DNA of 64,000 bases from Spongiivirga sp046524175 (GTDB lineage: Bacteria; Bacteroidota; Bacteroidia; Flavobacteriales; Flavobacteriaceae). The DNA lies in NCBI RefSeq assembly GCF_046524175.1, contig NZ_JBEFZF010000011.1, positions 1 through 64,000 on the forward strand. The letters are read 5' to 3'. Of the stretch, positions 19,058 to 27,127 are shown piece by piece. The position numbers were made by a program, and so were the translations under genes. The stretch's first letter is position 1; each line of letters starts with the position of its first letter. A model generated the notes under the pieces. That model was not told the DNA's origin, did no database searches, and saw only the letters and a list, made by a program, of their open reading frames with translations.

Positions 19058-20545
19058 ATGTCTTTAAAATCATTTGCAGCCAAAATTTTCGCTAAGCGAA
19101 TTCGTAAGAAAACTAATAAATGGGCCTACAATCCAATTGAAACGCAACAAGAAGTTTTTCACGATTTAATATCGAGTGCTACTAGTACCACATTTGGAAA
19201 AGATCATGATTTTATTAGTATTAATAATCATGACGATTTTGTTAAACGGGTTCCAATTAGAGACTACGAAGCCTTAAGGCCCTATGCCGATCGTGTGGTC
19301 GAAGGAGAAACGAACATACTTTGGCCGGGCAAACCACTTTACTTTGCAAAAACCTCAGGAACGACATCTGGGGCAAAGTATATTCCTATTACCAAAGAAT
19401 CGATGCCTAGTCATATAGAGGCAGCCAGAAATGCTATTTTGCTATATATCGCAGAAACAGGAAATGCCGATTTTGTAGATGGTAAAATGATATTTCTTCA
19501 AGGAAGCCCTGAACTGTCAGACAAAAATGGCGTAAAACTGGGGCGACTTTCCGGCATTGTAGCACATTATGTACCGCGATATCTGCAAACCAATAGACTG
19601 CCAAGTTGGAAGACCAATTGTATTGACGATTGGGAAACGAAGGTAGAGGCTGTTGTTGATGAGACCATTTATGAAGATATGGCGATTATCAGTGGAATCC
19701 CATCTTGGGTGCAAATGTATTTTGAGCGTTTGATTGAGCGTTCTGAGAAAAAGGTAGGAGATCTATTTAAAAATTTCAATCTCTTCATCTATGGAGGGGT
19801 GAATTTTGAACCTTATCGGGCCAAGTTTGAAAATATGATTGGCCGAAAAGTTGATAGTATCGAGTTATACCCGGCATCAGAAGGGTTTTTTGCTTTCCAA
19901 GATTCGCAAAAAGAGAAGGGAATGCTCTTACAACTCAACTCAGGTATTTTTTATGAGTTTGTCAAAGCAGATGAATTTTTTGATGAAAACCCTAAGCGTA
20001 TTACTTTAAAAGAGGTGCAGATAGGGGTAAATTATGTGATGATTATATCCACCAATGCCGGTTTATGGGCCTATAACATTGGAGATACTGTTCAGTTTAC
20101 ATCAATAAAACCTTATCGTGTTATCGTCTCTGGCAGAATTAAGCATTTTATTTCAGCCTTTGGTGAACATGTTATTGGTAAAGAGGTAGAACAAGCTATA
20201 AAAGAAGCTGTTGAAGGAACTGATATACGAATCAACGAATTTACCGTAGCACCTCAAATTAACCCAGCCGAAGGGTTACCCTATCATGAATGGTTTATTG
20301 AGTTTGAAAATGACCCTGGAGATCTGTCTTCATTTGCTCAAAAAATTGATAAAGCGCTACAAGATCAAAACAGCTATTATTTTGATTTGATAGATGGGAA
20401 AATTCTAAAAACACTCGAAATAAGCAAAGTGCCTAATGGCGGTTTCAATAAGTACATGAAATCAGTTGGAAAATTAGGAGGGCAGAATAAAATTCCAAGG
20501 CTGTCAAACGATCGTAAGATTGCTGATAAGCTTAATGATCTTTAA
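19058..20545 (+). CDS. GH3 auxin-responsive promoter family protein
   Basis: A 495-residue protein of the GH3 family, which are acyl-adenylate-forming enzymes in plants. Visible motifs are the ATP-binding FAKTSGTTSGAKYIPIT (about residues 97-113), LYPASEGFFAFQ, and the GDTVQFTS segment near the domain hinge, followed by a C-terminal domain with SGRIKHFISAFGEHV. Bacteroidota carry this family widely, but the bacterial substrate is not known. Amino-acid conjugation to a carboxylic acid is the family reaction, not shown here. It follows the M23 peptidase by 27 bp and was probably transcribed with it. Confidence 0.88.
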   Translation: MSLKSFAAKIFAKRIRKKTNKWAYNPIETQQEVFHDLISSATSTTFGKDHDFISINNHDDFVKRVPIRDYEALRPYADRVVEGETNILWPGKPLYFAKTSGTTSGAKYIPITKESMPSHIEAARNAILLYIAETGNADFVDGKMIFLQGSPELSDKNGVKLGRLSGIVAHYVPRYLQTNRLPSWKTNCIDDWETKVEAVVDETIYEDMAIISGIPSWVQMYFERLIERSEKKVGDLFKNFNLFIYGGVNFEPYRAKFENMIGRKVDSIELYPASEGFFAFQDSQKEKGMLLQLNSGIFYEFVKADEFFDENPKRITLKEVQIGVNYVMIISTNAGLWAYNIGDTVQFTSIKPYRVIVSGRIKHFISAFGEHVIGKEVEQAIKEAVEGTDIRINEFTVAPQINPAEGLPYHEWFIEFENDPGDLSSFAQKIDKALQDQNSYYFDLIDGKILKTLEISKVPNGGFNKYMKSVGKLGGQNKIPRLSNDRKIADKLNDL

Positions 20546-20600
20546 TTTCGATACAGTTAAAGTGCTGAATCTATTTCACCTTTTTCCGCAGTATAGCAGT

Positions 20601-20742
20601 TTTTTTCGTTAAAAATTTTCGAAGCCTTGGAGAAAATTTAGAGAAAACACTGCGGTTTTTTGCTTTTAGCAAAAAAATACCTTGGAAAAAGAGTCTTTTC
20701 TTTTGATTCGTTTTCTTAGGACGAGCAAAGAAAATGAATGAA
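20601..20742. repeat. Dispersed intergenic element, copy A
   Basis: About 142 bp, clearly related to 53284-53425. Shared blocks include CGTTAAAAA, CCTTGGA, TCTTTTCTTTT, TTCGTTTTCTT and CGAGCAAAGAAAATGAAT. It contains a hairpin TTTTTTGC/GCAAAAAA and an imperfect hairpin TTTTCTTAG/CAAAGAAAA. CCGCAGT just upstream pairs with ACTGCGG at 20649, followed by six T, so it may also end GH3 transcription. No open reading frame of note. It fills most of the 372-bp gap after GH3. Confidence 0.7.
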
Positions 20743-20858
20743 TGCTTAAATTCATGTTGACTATTTCAAATATTAGTAATAGTATCTTCTTTACCAATTC
20801 AGTTCGGTTTTCAAATCCAACGAGTATAAGCGTATTTAATGTCATTGTTAATTATAGC

Positions 20859-20873
20859 ATTACTAATAGTAAT
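20859..20873. promoter_or_regulatory. Palindromic operator candidate upstream of DUF6909 gene
   Basis: Perfect 7-bp inverted repeat ATTACTA-A-TAGTAAT. It ends 19 bp before the -7 box, exactly where the -33 element would lie. A partial inverted copy of the same word (TATTAGTAAT) occurs at 20771-20780. This suggests a regulator site controlling the start of the polysaccharide transcript. Confidence 0.45.
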
Positions 20874-20892
20874 AAGTCAACACTAAAAATGT

Positions 20893-20900
20893 TATCTTTG
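20893..20900 (+). promoter_or_regulatory. -7 promoter box at the head of the polysaccharide locus
   Basis: TATCTTTG matches TAnnTTTG and lies 17 bp before the ATG at 20918. No good TTG lies at the usual distance; instead the palindrome at 20859-20873 occupies that position, which fits a regulator-dependent promoter. Confidence 0.6.
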
Positions 20901-20917
20901 AGCGCCAAAAACAGTAA

Positions 20918-22597
20918 ATGAACAACGCCAAATTAAAAGGAAGAACTAGAGCGCAGGAATCTTCAAGCGCGATAGAGCGGTTGTATATTACCATGCGTCA
21001 TTTATTTAATCGTGGATTTTACAAACCCATGGGTATTTCGGGCGAAACGCTGCGTGAAGCATTATTGCTTTTAAGACCTGAAATTTATGGCGCAATCGCT
21101 GAAGAAAAGGCTGAAATCAATGGCTTGCAATATGTGATCGATCGTTTGCCGATAGGTATTGAAGAATGCCGATTTATTAACTTAACATCGGATGAAGGAT
21201 ATGCAAAATCTCATTTTAAGGCGATTGTACCTCCAAAAAGGCGACGTAATTGCTATAGGATAGATGCTGAGCAAATGAATATTGAGATTACCAGAGGGCG
21301 GTCTGATATTTATGATATTCTAACGCATCTTACTTTTCTATTTATTGAATCGCACAAAATATGCAAGCGCGTATTGGTAAATGAAAATGGTGAGACTATT
21401 CGTGATTGGGAAAAATTGGAAGTAGCGGTAACAAAAGGGAAAAAGTTAAACCAAAATGAGTGCGAAATTGCTATTACCCATGCGGCCAATATTTTAGGGA
21501 GAACTTTTGAAGAAGTGCTCGCGGTTTATAAGCTATTTAAAACGAAAGAGAATCCTAATCGTTTTTTAGAAATTATTTACAACCTAGGAAGTTTAGCAAT
21601 TAACGAAGTAGTTAAAGGTGAAAAACGCACTGTTACGTTCTCTCCTGTTTTAAGAGAGCGTCTAGGGCATCATATACATGGTGAAATTTGGGCTAATAAT
21701 ATTAAAAGGGTTTTAAAAGAGAAAAACCTTTTGCACAGACCCATTCATATAATAAGTGCAAATATGCATAGCGTTATGAATTCCATTTTTCATTATGCAA
21801 CGGGTTCCAAGGAAAATGACAGAATGCAGGTTTTTGAGACCTTAAGTCAGCCTGAAAATAAGGCGATTAGAAGTAAAGTTGAGAAAGAAGCACTAAAAAA
21901 CGGACTTATTTATATCGAAGATGAGTCAGGAACGAATATTGATGTTCAGATCGTAGATACCGCTAAGATTGATTTTGCAAAAACTGATTTTACTTATCTT
22001 AATAAGAAAGATGATGAATTTCCTGTTTTGTTTGTGATGGACTATGCCTTTGGAGAACAAGCGTATGAGACGATTGATGAGTTTTTAAAACCATATAGTC
22101 CGAATGGAGACAAACATTTTTTAGATGTGCGATCAGTTTCGATAATGGGAAAAGCTGGTATATTAGAAGGAGGAAAAGGTGATATTATGATTCCATCTGC
22201 TCATGTATTTGAAGGAACTGCTGATAATTATCCTTTTAAAAACGAGTTAACAAAAAACGATCTTGATGGAAATGGTTTACAAGTTTTCGAAGGGTCTATG
22301 GTGACGGTTTTAGGAACATCACTTCAAAATAAAGACATACTAAAGTTTTTCCATGATTCTACTTGGAATGTTATCGGACTTGAAATGGAGGGTGCACATT
22401 ATCAAAAGGCAATTCAATCAGCGAGCAGAATACGGGGCAGTATTTCGGAAGATGTGAAAGTTCGATATGCATATTATGCTTCTGATAATCCACTAGAAAC
22501 AGGAAGTACATTGGCTTCGGGAGGTTTGGGGACAACAGGTGTTCGTCCGACTTACTTGATAACACAAAAAATCTTAGAACAAATATTTAATTCATAG
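20918..22597 (+). CDS. DUF6909 family protein, nucleoside-phosphorylase-like C-terminus
   Basis: A 559-residue soluble protein that I match to the flavobacterial family DUF6909. The N-terminal half (SAIERLYITMRHLFNRGFYKPMG onward, in segments) is helical and not recognised as any enzyme. The C-terminal part, about residues 370-555, resembles the nucleoside phosphorylase/AMP nucleosidase fold. The key segment is WNVIGLEMEGAHY, since E-M-E-G-A is the ribose-binding motif of that superfamily, followed by YYASDNPLETGS. Function is unproven; a nucleosidase-like activity is plausible. The Wzz-like gene begins 7 bp after it, so this gene heads the long plus-strand transcript. Confidence 0.75.
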   Translation: MNNAKLKGRTRAQESSSAIERLYITMRHLFNRGFYKPMGISGETLREALLLLRPEIYGAIAEEKAEINGLQYVIDRLPIGIEECRFINLTSDEGYAKSHFKAIVPPKRRRNCYRIDAEQMNIEITRGRSDIYDILTHLTFLFIESHKICKRVLVNENGETIRDWEKLEVAVTKGKKLNQNECEIAITHAANILGRTFEEVLAVYKLFKTKENPNRFLEIIYNLGSLAINEVVKGEKRTVTFSPVLRERLGHHIHGEIWANNIKRVLKEKNLLHRPIHIISANMHSVMNSIFHYATGSKENDRMQVFETLSQPENKAIRSKVEKEALKNGLIYIEDESGTNIDVQIVDTAKIDFAKTDFTYLNKKDDEFPVLFVMDYAFGEQAYETIDEFLKPYSPNGDKHFLDVRSVSIMGKAGILEGGKGDIMIPSAHVFEGTADNYPFKNELTKNDLDGNGLQVFEGSMVTVLGTSLQNKDILKFFHDSTWNVIGLEMEGAHYQKAIQSASRIRGSISEDVKVRYAYYASDNPLETGSTLASGGLGTTGVRPTYLITQKILEQIFNS

Positions 22598-22604
22598 TAC
22601 TATT

Positions 22605-23663
22605 ATGAGTGAGCAAAGTAATAATAGCGCTCCCCAAAGTGAGGAAATTGATTTGGGTCAATTATTCAAGTTAATAGGTGATGCTTTTAATCGCTTTTTC
22701 AATTTTATCGGGAACATTTTTAAAGGGCTGTTTGACCTATTAATCATGTTTTTGTTATTTATTCAAAAGCATTTTATCAAGTTTGCGATAGCCGGCATTA
22801 TTGGAATTGCTGGAGGTTTTTATTGGGATTATGTTTCAGACAAAGTGTATCGATCTTCAATGGTTGTTGAACCTAATTTTAATAGTGCGCAACAGTTATA
22901 CAATAATATTGAATTTTATAATGAATTAGCAGATCAGGAAGAATATGAAGCGTTAAAAGAAACTTTTCCAGCTTTAACATCTGAAGAGGCAGCGTCTATT
23001 AAAAGTTTTGAGATAGAATCATTTTCGGACCAAGCACAGAAAATAAAGCAATTCAGTGAATTCATAGAGAGTTTAGATACTATTTCTCAGAAAAAGGTTG
23101 ATTTTGATGATTATTTAGAGAATTTCAACAATATTAACGCTCAATTTCACAGAATTACCGTGGAAACGGAAAATTCTCGGGTCGCAAAAAAATTACAGAG
23201 CCCTATTGTAGAAGCAATTCAAGCAAATAGTTATTTCGAATTACAAAAAAAGATCAATGATGAAAACATTGGATTAAGTGATTCCTTGTACCAAGCCCAA
23301 CTCACGGAAATAGATACATTACAGAAATTTTATCGTGAGATTAAACTTAGAGAAGCTTTGAAAGAACAGGCATCGACTAGCATCAGTATGGGCGATGCAA
23401 AGCAAAAGGACTCAGAAGAGCTTGAACTTATTAAACAAGAAGAGCAGATTAAGAATAGTTTAATCAAGTTGAACGAAGAAAAAGCGAATACGAGAAGTAC
23501 GATTAACGTAATTTCTGATTTTCCTAATAAGGGAGTTGAAGTAGATGACTTTTGGAATAAGAAATTGGTGTTACTTCCTATTTTATTAGTTGGTTTAGTG
23601 TTGATGGTATTGATGATTTTAGAGTTGAATAAGTATTTGAATAAAGTTAGAACGATTGAATGA
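22605..23663 (+). CDS. Wzz-like chain-length/co-polymerase membrane protein
   Basis: A 352-residue protein with a membrane helix at about residues 60-83 (IAGIIGIAGGFYWDYV at its end), a long periplasmic coiled-coil-rich region, and a second helix near the C-terminus (about 322-343, LLPILLVGLVLMVLMILELN). This layout is that of Wzz-type polysaccharide co-polymerases, which set O-antigen or capsule length, although I cannot see the classical Pro-rich motif before the second helix. Position at the head of a polysaccharide locus supports the role. Its stop overlaps the manA start (ATGA). A generic envelope protein is the alternative. Confidence 0.65.
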   Translation: MSEQSNNSAPQSEEIDLGQLFKLIGDAFNRFFNFIGNIFKGLFDLLIMFLLFIQKHFIKFAIAGIIGIAGGFYWDYVSDKVYRSSMVVEPNFNSAQQLYNNIEFYNELADQEEYEALKETFPALTSEEAASIKSFEIESFSDQAQKIKQFSEFIESLDTISQKKVDFDDYLENFNNINAQFHRITVETENSRVAKKLQSPIVEAIQANSYFELQKKINDENIGLSDSLYQAQLTEIDTLQKFYREIKLREALKEQASTSISMGDAKQKDSEELELIKQEEQIKNSLIKLNEEKANTRSTINVISDFPNKGVEVDDFWNKKLVLLPILLVGLVLMVLMILELNKYLNKVRTIE

Positions 23664-24622
23664 TGCTTGACTACCCCATAAAATTTGAGCCCATATTACA
23701 AGACAAGATATGGGGAGGTAAAAAGCTGCAAAACTTGTTAAACAAAGAAACAGATCTTGATAACATTGGTGAATCCTGGGAGATATCAGGTGTAAATAGT
23801 AATATATCTATTGTCAGTAATGGTTATTTAAAGGGGAAATCCCTTATTGATCTCATAGCAAATTATAAAGGTCAGTTTGTTGGAGAAAAGGTTTATCGGC
23901 GATTTGGAAATAACTTCCCTCTATTAATTAAGTTTATTGATGCCAAAGAGGATCTTTCGGTACAACTGCATCCCAATGATGAACTAGCAAAAGAAAGACA
24001 TGATTCTTTTGGAAAAACAGAAATGTGGGTAGTGATGCAAGCAGATGAAGAGGCTAATTTAATAGTAGATTTCAACCGCAAGGTAAGCAAGGAAGAGTAC
24101 TCAAACTACCTCAGTCAGGGTAAGATTACCGAAATTCTAAATTTTGAAAATGTTAATGCTGGAGATAGTTTCTTTATTTCTGAGGGCATAATTCACGCAA
24201 TAGGTGCGGGAGTCTTATTAGCTGAAATTCAGCAGACATCTGATATTACGTATCGTGTTTATGATTGGGATCGTGTGGACAAAGAAGGTAATTCTAGAGA
24301 ATTACATACAGAATTAGCTTTGGACGCCCTTAATTTTGAAAGAAAAGATGATTTCAGAAAAGACTATAATAGAAATAGGGAATCAAATATTGCTAAATGT
24401 CAATACTTTACGACGAATTTTCTTCCCGTTTCTGGAAGGGCAATTAGAGTTTTAAAAGAAATCGATTCTTTTAAAATATTCATTTGTCTTAAAGGAGCAG
24501 GAACAGTTGCTGTAAGGGATAAGATAGAATCATTTGAAATGGGGGAGACATTTTTAATCCCGGCTTGTACTGAACAAATTGTTCTAGATGGGAATACTGA
24601 ACTTTTGGAAGTTTATGTTTAA
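23660..24622 (+). CDS. manA: Mannose-6-phosphate isomerase, class I
   Basis: A 320-residue zinc enzyme that interconverts fructose-6-phosphate and mannose-6-phosphate. Metal ligands fall in SVQLHPNDELA (Gln and His) and in the Glu of KTEMW, with a further His in GIIHAIGAG. The substrate-site sequence EIQQTSDITYRVYDWDR is typical of the short class I form (about 320 residues). It overlaps the Wzz-like gene by 4 bp and lies in the polysaccharide transcript. It would feed GDP-mannose synthesis for the gmd step downstream; a mannose-1-phosphate guanylyltransferase is not in the window. Confidence 0.92.
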   Translation: MMLDYPIKFEPILQDKIWGGKKLQNLLNKETDLDNIGESWEISGVNSNISIVSNGYLKGKSLIDLIANYKGQFVGEKVYRRFGNNFPLLIKFIDAKEDLSVQLHPNDELAKERHDSFGKTEMWVVMQADEEANLIVDFNRKVSKEEYSNYLSQGKITEILNFENVNAGDSFFISEGIIHAIGAGVLLAEIQQTSDITYRVYDWDRVDKEGNSRELHTELALDALNFERKDDFRKDYNRNRESNIAKCQYFTTNFLPVSGRAIRVLKEIDSFKIFICLKGAGTVAVRDKIESFEMGETFLIPACTEQIVLDGNTELLEVYV

Positions 24623-24632
24623 AAATAAACTA

Positions 24633-24660
24633 ATGTCATATCGAGCTCAGACGAGATACT
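24633..24660. repeat. 27-bp intercistronic element, copy 1 (before rfbB)
   Basis: ATGTCATATCGAG followed by CTCAGACGAGATAC. Degenerate copy of the element at 25648 and 26554; ends 6 bp before the rfbB ATG. Confidence 0.6.
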
Positions 24661-24666
24661 TTTTAA

Positions 24667-25647
24667 ATGCAACAAACTAAAATATTAGTAACAGGCGGTG
24701 CCGGATTTATAGGTTCTAATTTCACCCAATTCTTACTTGAATCAGATCGGCATGTTCAAGTTGTTAACTTGGATGCATTAACCTACGCAGGATCTTTAGA
24801 TAATTGTAAAGTATATGAAAACAATGCCAGATATTCATTCATAAGAGCTGACATCAGAGATAAGGCTTTTATAGAGAATTTATTTAAGGAGCAGGAGTTT
24901 ACTGGTGTTATCCATTTTGCAGCAGAATCCCACGTAGATAACTCTATAGATGCTCCCGGAATTTTTATAGAGACTAACGTATTAGGAACTTTTAATCTGC
25001 TGGAGGCAGCCAGAAAATACCAGCCTACTATTAGATTTCATCATATATCAACTGACGAGGTATATGGTAGTTTAGATAAAGAAGGTTTTTTTACTGAAAA
25101 AACCTCCTATGCACCTAATAGTCCATATAGCGCATCGAAGGCAAGCTCCGATTTTCTAGTGCGCAGTTATTTCCATACTTATAAAATGGATGTTGTTACT
25201 TCAAACTGTTCAAACAACTACGGGCCTAAACAACATGATGAAAAACTAATACCTGTAATAATAAGAAAAGCTTTATCCGGAGAACAAATTCCTATTTATG
25301 GAGATGGTACTAATATAAGGGATTGGCTATATGTAATTGACCATTGTAAAGGAATATTGGAGGTTTTTAAAAAAGGTAAATCTGGAGAAACTTACAATAT
25401 TGGTGGAGGGAATGAATATACTAATTTGCAAATTGCAAACATGATTTGTGAATTATTAGACGAACGAAGATCAAAACACAATAGTTACAAGAGCCAAATC
25501 ACCTTTGTCAAAGATAGACAAGGTCATGATTTCCGATATGCTATTGATGCGTCAAAGATAGAAAATGAACTTAACTGGAAAGCTGATGAAAAGTTTGAAA
25601 CTGGAATTAGAAAAACCGTAAATTGGTATCTAAATAAGTATAATTAA
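24667..25647 (+). CDS. rfbB: dTDP-glucose 4,6-dehydratase
   Basis: A 326-residue short-chain dehydrogenase that makes dTDP-4-keto-6-deoxyglucose, step 2 of dTDP-L-rhamnose synthesis. The NAD site is VTGGAGFIGSNF at the N-terminus. The active site is STDEVYGSL with YSASKASSD (Tyr-x-x-x-Lys), and the substrate loop is NCSNNYGPKQHDEKLIP. RfbB is normally 330-360 residues, so the length is close to normal. The ATG at 24667 directly follows a 27-bp repeated element. Genes for all four rhamnose steps follow in the order B-A-C-D. Confidence 0.95.
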   Translation: MQQTKILVTGGAGFIGSNFTQFLLESDRHVQVVNLDALTYAGSLDNCKVYENNARYSFIRADIRDKAFIENLFKEQEFTGVIHFAAESHVDNSIDAPGIFIETNVLGTFNLLEAARKYQPTIRFHHISTDEVYGSLDKEGFFTEKTSYAPNSPYSASKASSDFLVRSYFHTYKMDVVTSNCSNNYGPKQHDEKLIPVIIRKALSGEQIPIYGDGTNIRDWLYVIDHCKGILEVFKKGKSGETYNIGGGNEYTNLQIANMICELLDERRSKHNSYKSQITFVKDRQGHDFRYAIDASKIENELNWKADEKFETGIRKTVNWYLNKYN

Positions 25648-25674
25648 ATGTCACCTCGAGTGCAGTCGAGAGGT
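25648..25674. repeat. 27-bp intercistronic element, copy 2 (before rfbA)
   Basis: ATGTCACCTCGAG followed by TGCAGTCGAGAGGT. It begins directly after the rfbB stop and ends 12 bp before the rfbA ATG. ACCTC and GAGGT at the ends can pair. An ATG inside it would add 13 unrelated residues to RfbA and is not a real start. Confidence 0.65.
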
Positions 25675-25686
25675 TTCGCAATATAT

Positions 25687-26547
25687 ATGAAAGGAATTGT
25701 ATTAGCAGGAGGGACAGGAAGTCGTTTATATCCACTTACATTAACTGTGAGTAAGCAGCTTATGCCTATTTATGATAAGCCGATGATTTATTATCCGATT
25801 TCTACTTTAATGTTGGCTGGAATTCGGGAAATACTTATTATCACCACTCCTGAAGATCTTCCATTATTTAAAAAATTGTTAGAAGATGGGAGTCAACTAG
25901 GTTGTCGTTTTGAATATGCTATTCAGGAAAAGCCTAACGGGTTAGCTGAAGCTTTTATTATAGGAGAAGAGTTTATACAAAACGAAAAGGTTGCTTTAAT
26001 ATTAGGAGATAATATCTTTTATGGTTCAGGCTTGGCTAATTTATTAGAATCAAATAGGGAAATTGATGGTGCTGTTGTTTTTGCATATCATGTGAAGAAT
26101 CCTAGCAGATATGGAGTCGTTGAATTTAACGACCAAGAAAAGGTAATTTCTTTAGAAGAAAAACCGGAGCGACCTAGATCTAATTATGTTGTGCCTGGAA
26201 TTTACTTCTATGATAATGATGTAGTTAAAATAGCTCAAAATTTAAGTCCAAGCAAACGAGGAGAGTTAGAAATTACAGATGTAAATAGCGTATATTTGAA
26301 TTTAGGAAAGTTGCATGTACAAGTTTTAGATAAAGGGACCGCTTGGTTAGATACAGGTACTTTCGAATCGTTGATGCAAGCTTCCCAATTTGTACAGGTT
26401 ATAGAAAATCGTCAAGGGCTGAAAATTGGGGCGATTGAAGAGGTTGCATTTAAAAAAGAGTATATTGATAAGGAACAACTCAAACAATTAGCCAAACCAT
26501 TGTTGAAAAGTGGCTATGGTGAATATTTAATGCGATTAATTAGCTAA
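25687..26547 (+). CDS. rfbA: Glucose-1-phosphate thymidylyltransferase
   Basis: A 286-residue nucleotidyltransferase that makes dTDP-glucose from dTTP and glucose-1-phosphate, step 1 of the rhamnose pathway. Evidence is the N-terminal MKGIVLAGGTGSRLYPLT (nucleotide-binding GGxGxRLxPLT), KPMIYYPIS, LILGDNIFYG (metal-binding Asp), EEKPERPRSNYVVPGIY, and GTAWLDTGTFESLMQA. Length is the family norm (about 290). I start at 25687; an upstream in-frame ATG at 25648 lies in a repeated element and encodes residues foreign to the family. Confidence 0.95.
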   Translation: MKGIVLAGGTGSRLYPLTLTVSKQLMPIYDKPMIYYPISTLMLAGIREILIITTPEDLPLFKKLLEDGSQLGCRFEYAIQEKPNGLAEAFIIGEEFIQNEKVALILGDNIFYGSGLANLLESNREIDGAVVFAYHVKNPSRYGVVEFNDQEKVISLEEKPERPRSNYVVPGIYFYDNDVVKIAQNLSPSKRGELEITDVNSVYLNLGKLHVQVLDKGTAWLDTGTFESLMQASQFVQVIENRQGLKIGAIEEVAFKKEYIDKEQLKQLAKPLLKSGYGEYLMRLIS

Positions 26548-26553
26548 AAAGGT

Positions 26554-26580
26554 ATGTCTCCTCAAATACAGTCGAGAGGT
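26554..26580. repeat. 27-bp intercistronic element, copy 3 (before rfbC)
   Basis: ATGTCTCCTCAAA followed by TACAGTCGAGAGGT. Shares 13 of the last 14 bases with copy 2 and ends 4 bp before the rfbC ATG. Confidence 0.6.
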
Positions 26581-26584
26581 CTAA

Positions 26585-27127
26585 ATGAAAATAGAAGAAA
26601 CCCCATTAAAAGGATGTTATTTAATTACTCCTGATATTTATCAGGACGAGCGAGGACTTTTTTTTGAACATTATCATCAAAAAAAGTTGAATACTATATT
26701 ACCAAAAGATCAATTTGTTCAAGATAATGTTTCAGTTTCAAAAAAAGGAGTGTTAAGAGGGATTCATTTCCAAAAAGGAGATTTTGCGCAGACAAAACTA
26801 GTTTCTGTTTTAAAGGGCATGGTTCAGGATGTGGTAGTTGATTTAAGAATAGATTCTAATACATTTGGACAATACCATTCTGTTTTTTTAGACGATGTAA
26901 AAAGGCATTTGCTTTTTATTCCAAGAGGCTTCGCACATGGTTTTTTAGCTTTGAGCAATGAGGTTATTTTTAGTTATAAATGTGATAATTTTTACAATAA
27001 AGAATCTGAAATAGGAATAGTATACAATGATGCCGATCTTAATATAAAATGGCAGCTCCCAAATGATAACCTTATTGTATCCCGAAAAGATCTGGGTCTG
27101 CCTTGTTTAAAAGAATTAAAAATATGA
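26585..27127 (+). CDS. rfbC: dTDP-4-dehydrorhamnose 3,5-epimerase
   Basis: A 180-residue cupin that epimerises C3 and C5 of dTDP-4-keto-6-deoxyglucose. Signatures: DERGLFFEHYH, FVQDNVSVSKKGVLRGIHFQ (catalytic His in RGIHFQ), VVDLRIDSNTFGQY, and IPRGFAHGFLALS. Full length for the family (about 180). Its stop codon overlaps the rfbD start (ATGA), so the two are translationally coupled. Confidence 0.95.
   Translation: MKIEETPLKGCYLITPDIYQDERGLFFEHYHQKKLNTILPKDQFVQDNVSVSKKGVLRGIHFQKGDFAQTKLVSVLKGMVQDVVVDLRIDSNTFGQYHSVFLDDVKRHLLFIPRGFAHGFLALSNEVIFSYKCDNFYNKESEIGIVYNDADLNIKWQLPNDNLIVSRKDLGLPCLKELKI

Noticed and set aside
25648..25686. Upstream start codon for rfbA
   Set aside because: The ATG belongs to a repeated 27-bp element also found before rfbB and rfbC, and the 13 extra residues are foreign to RfbA.
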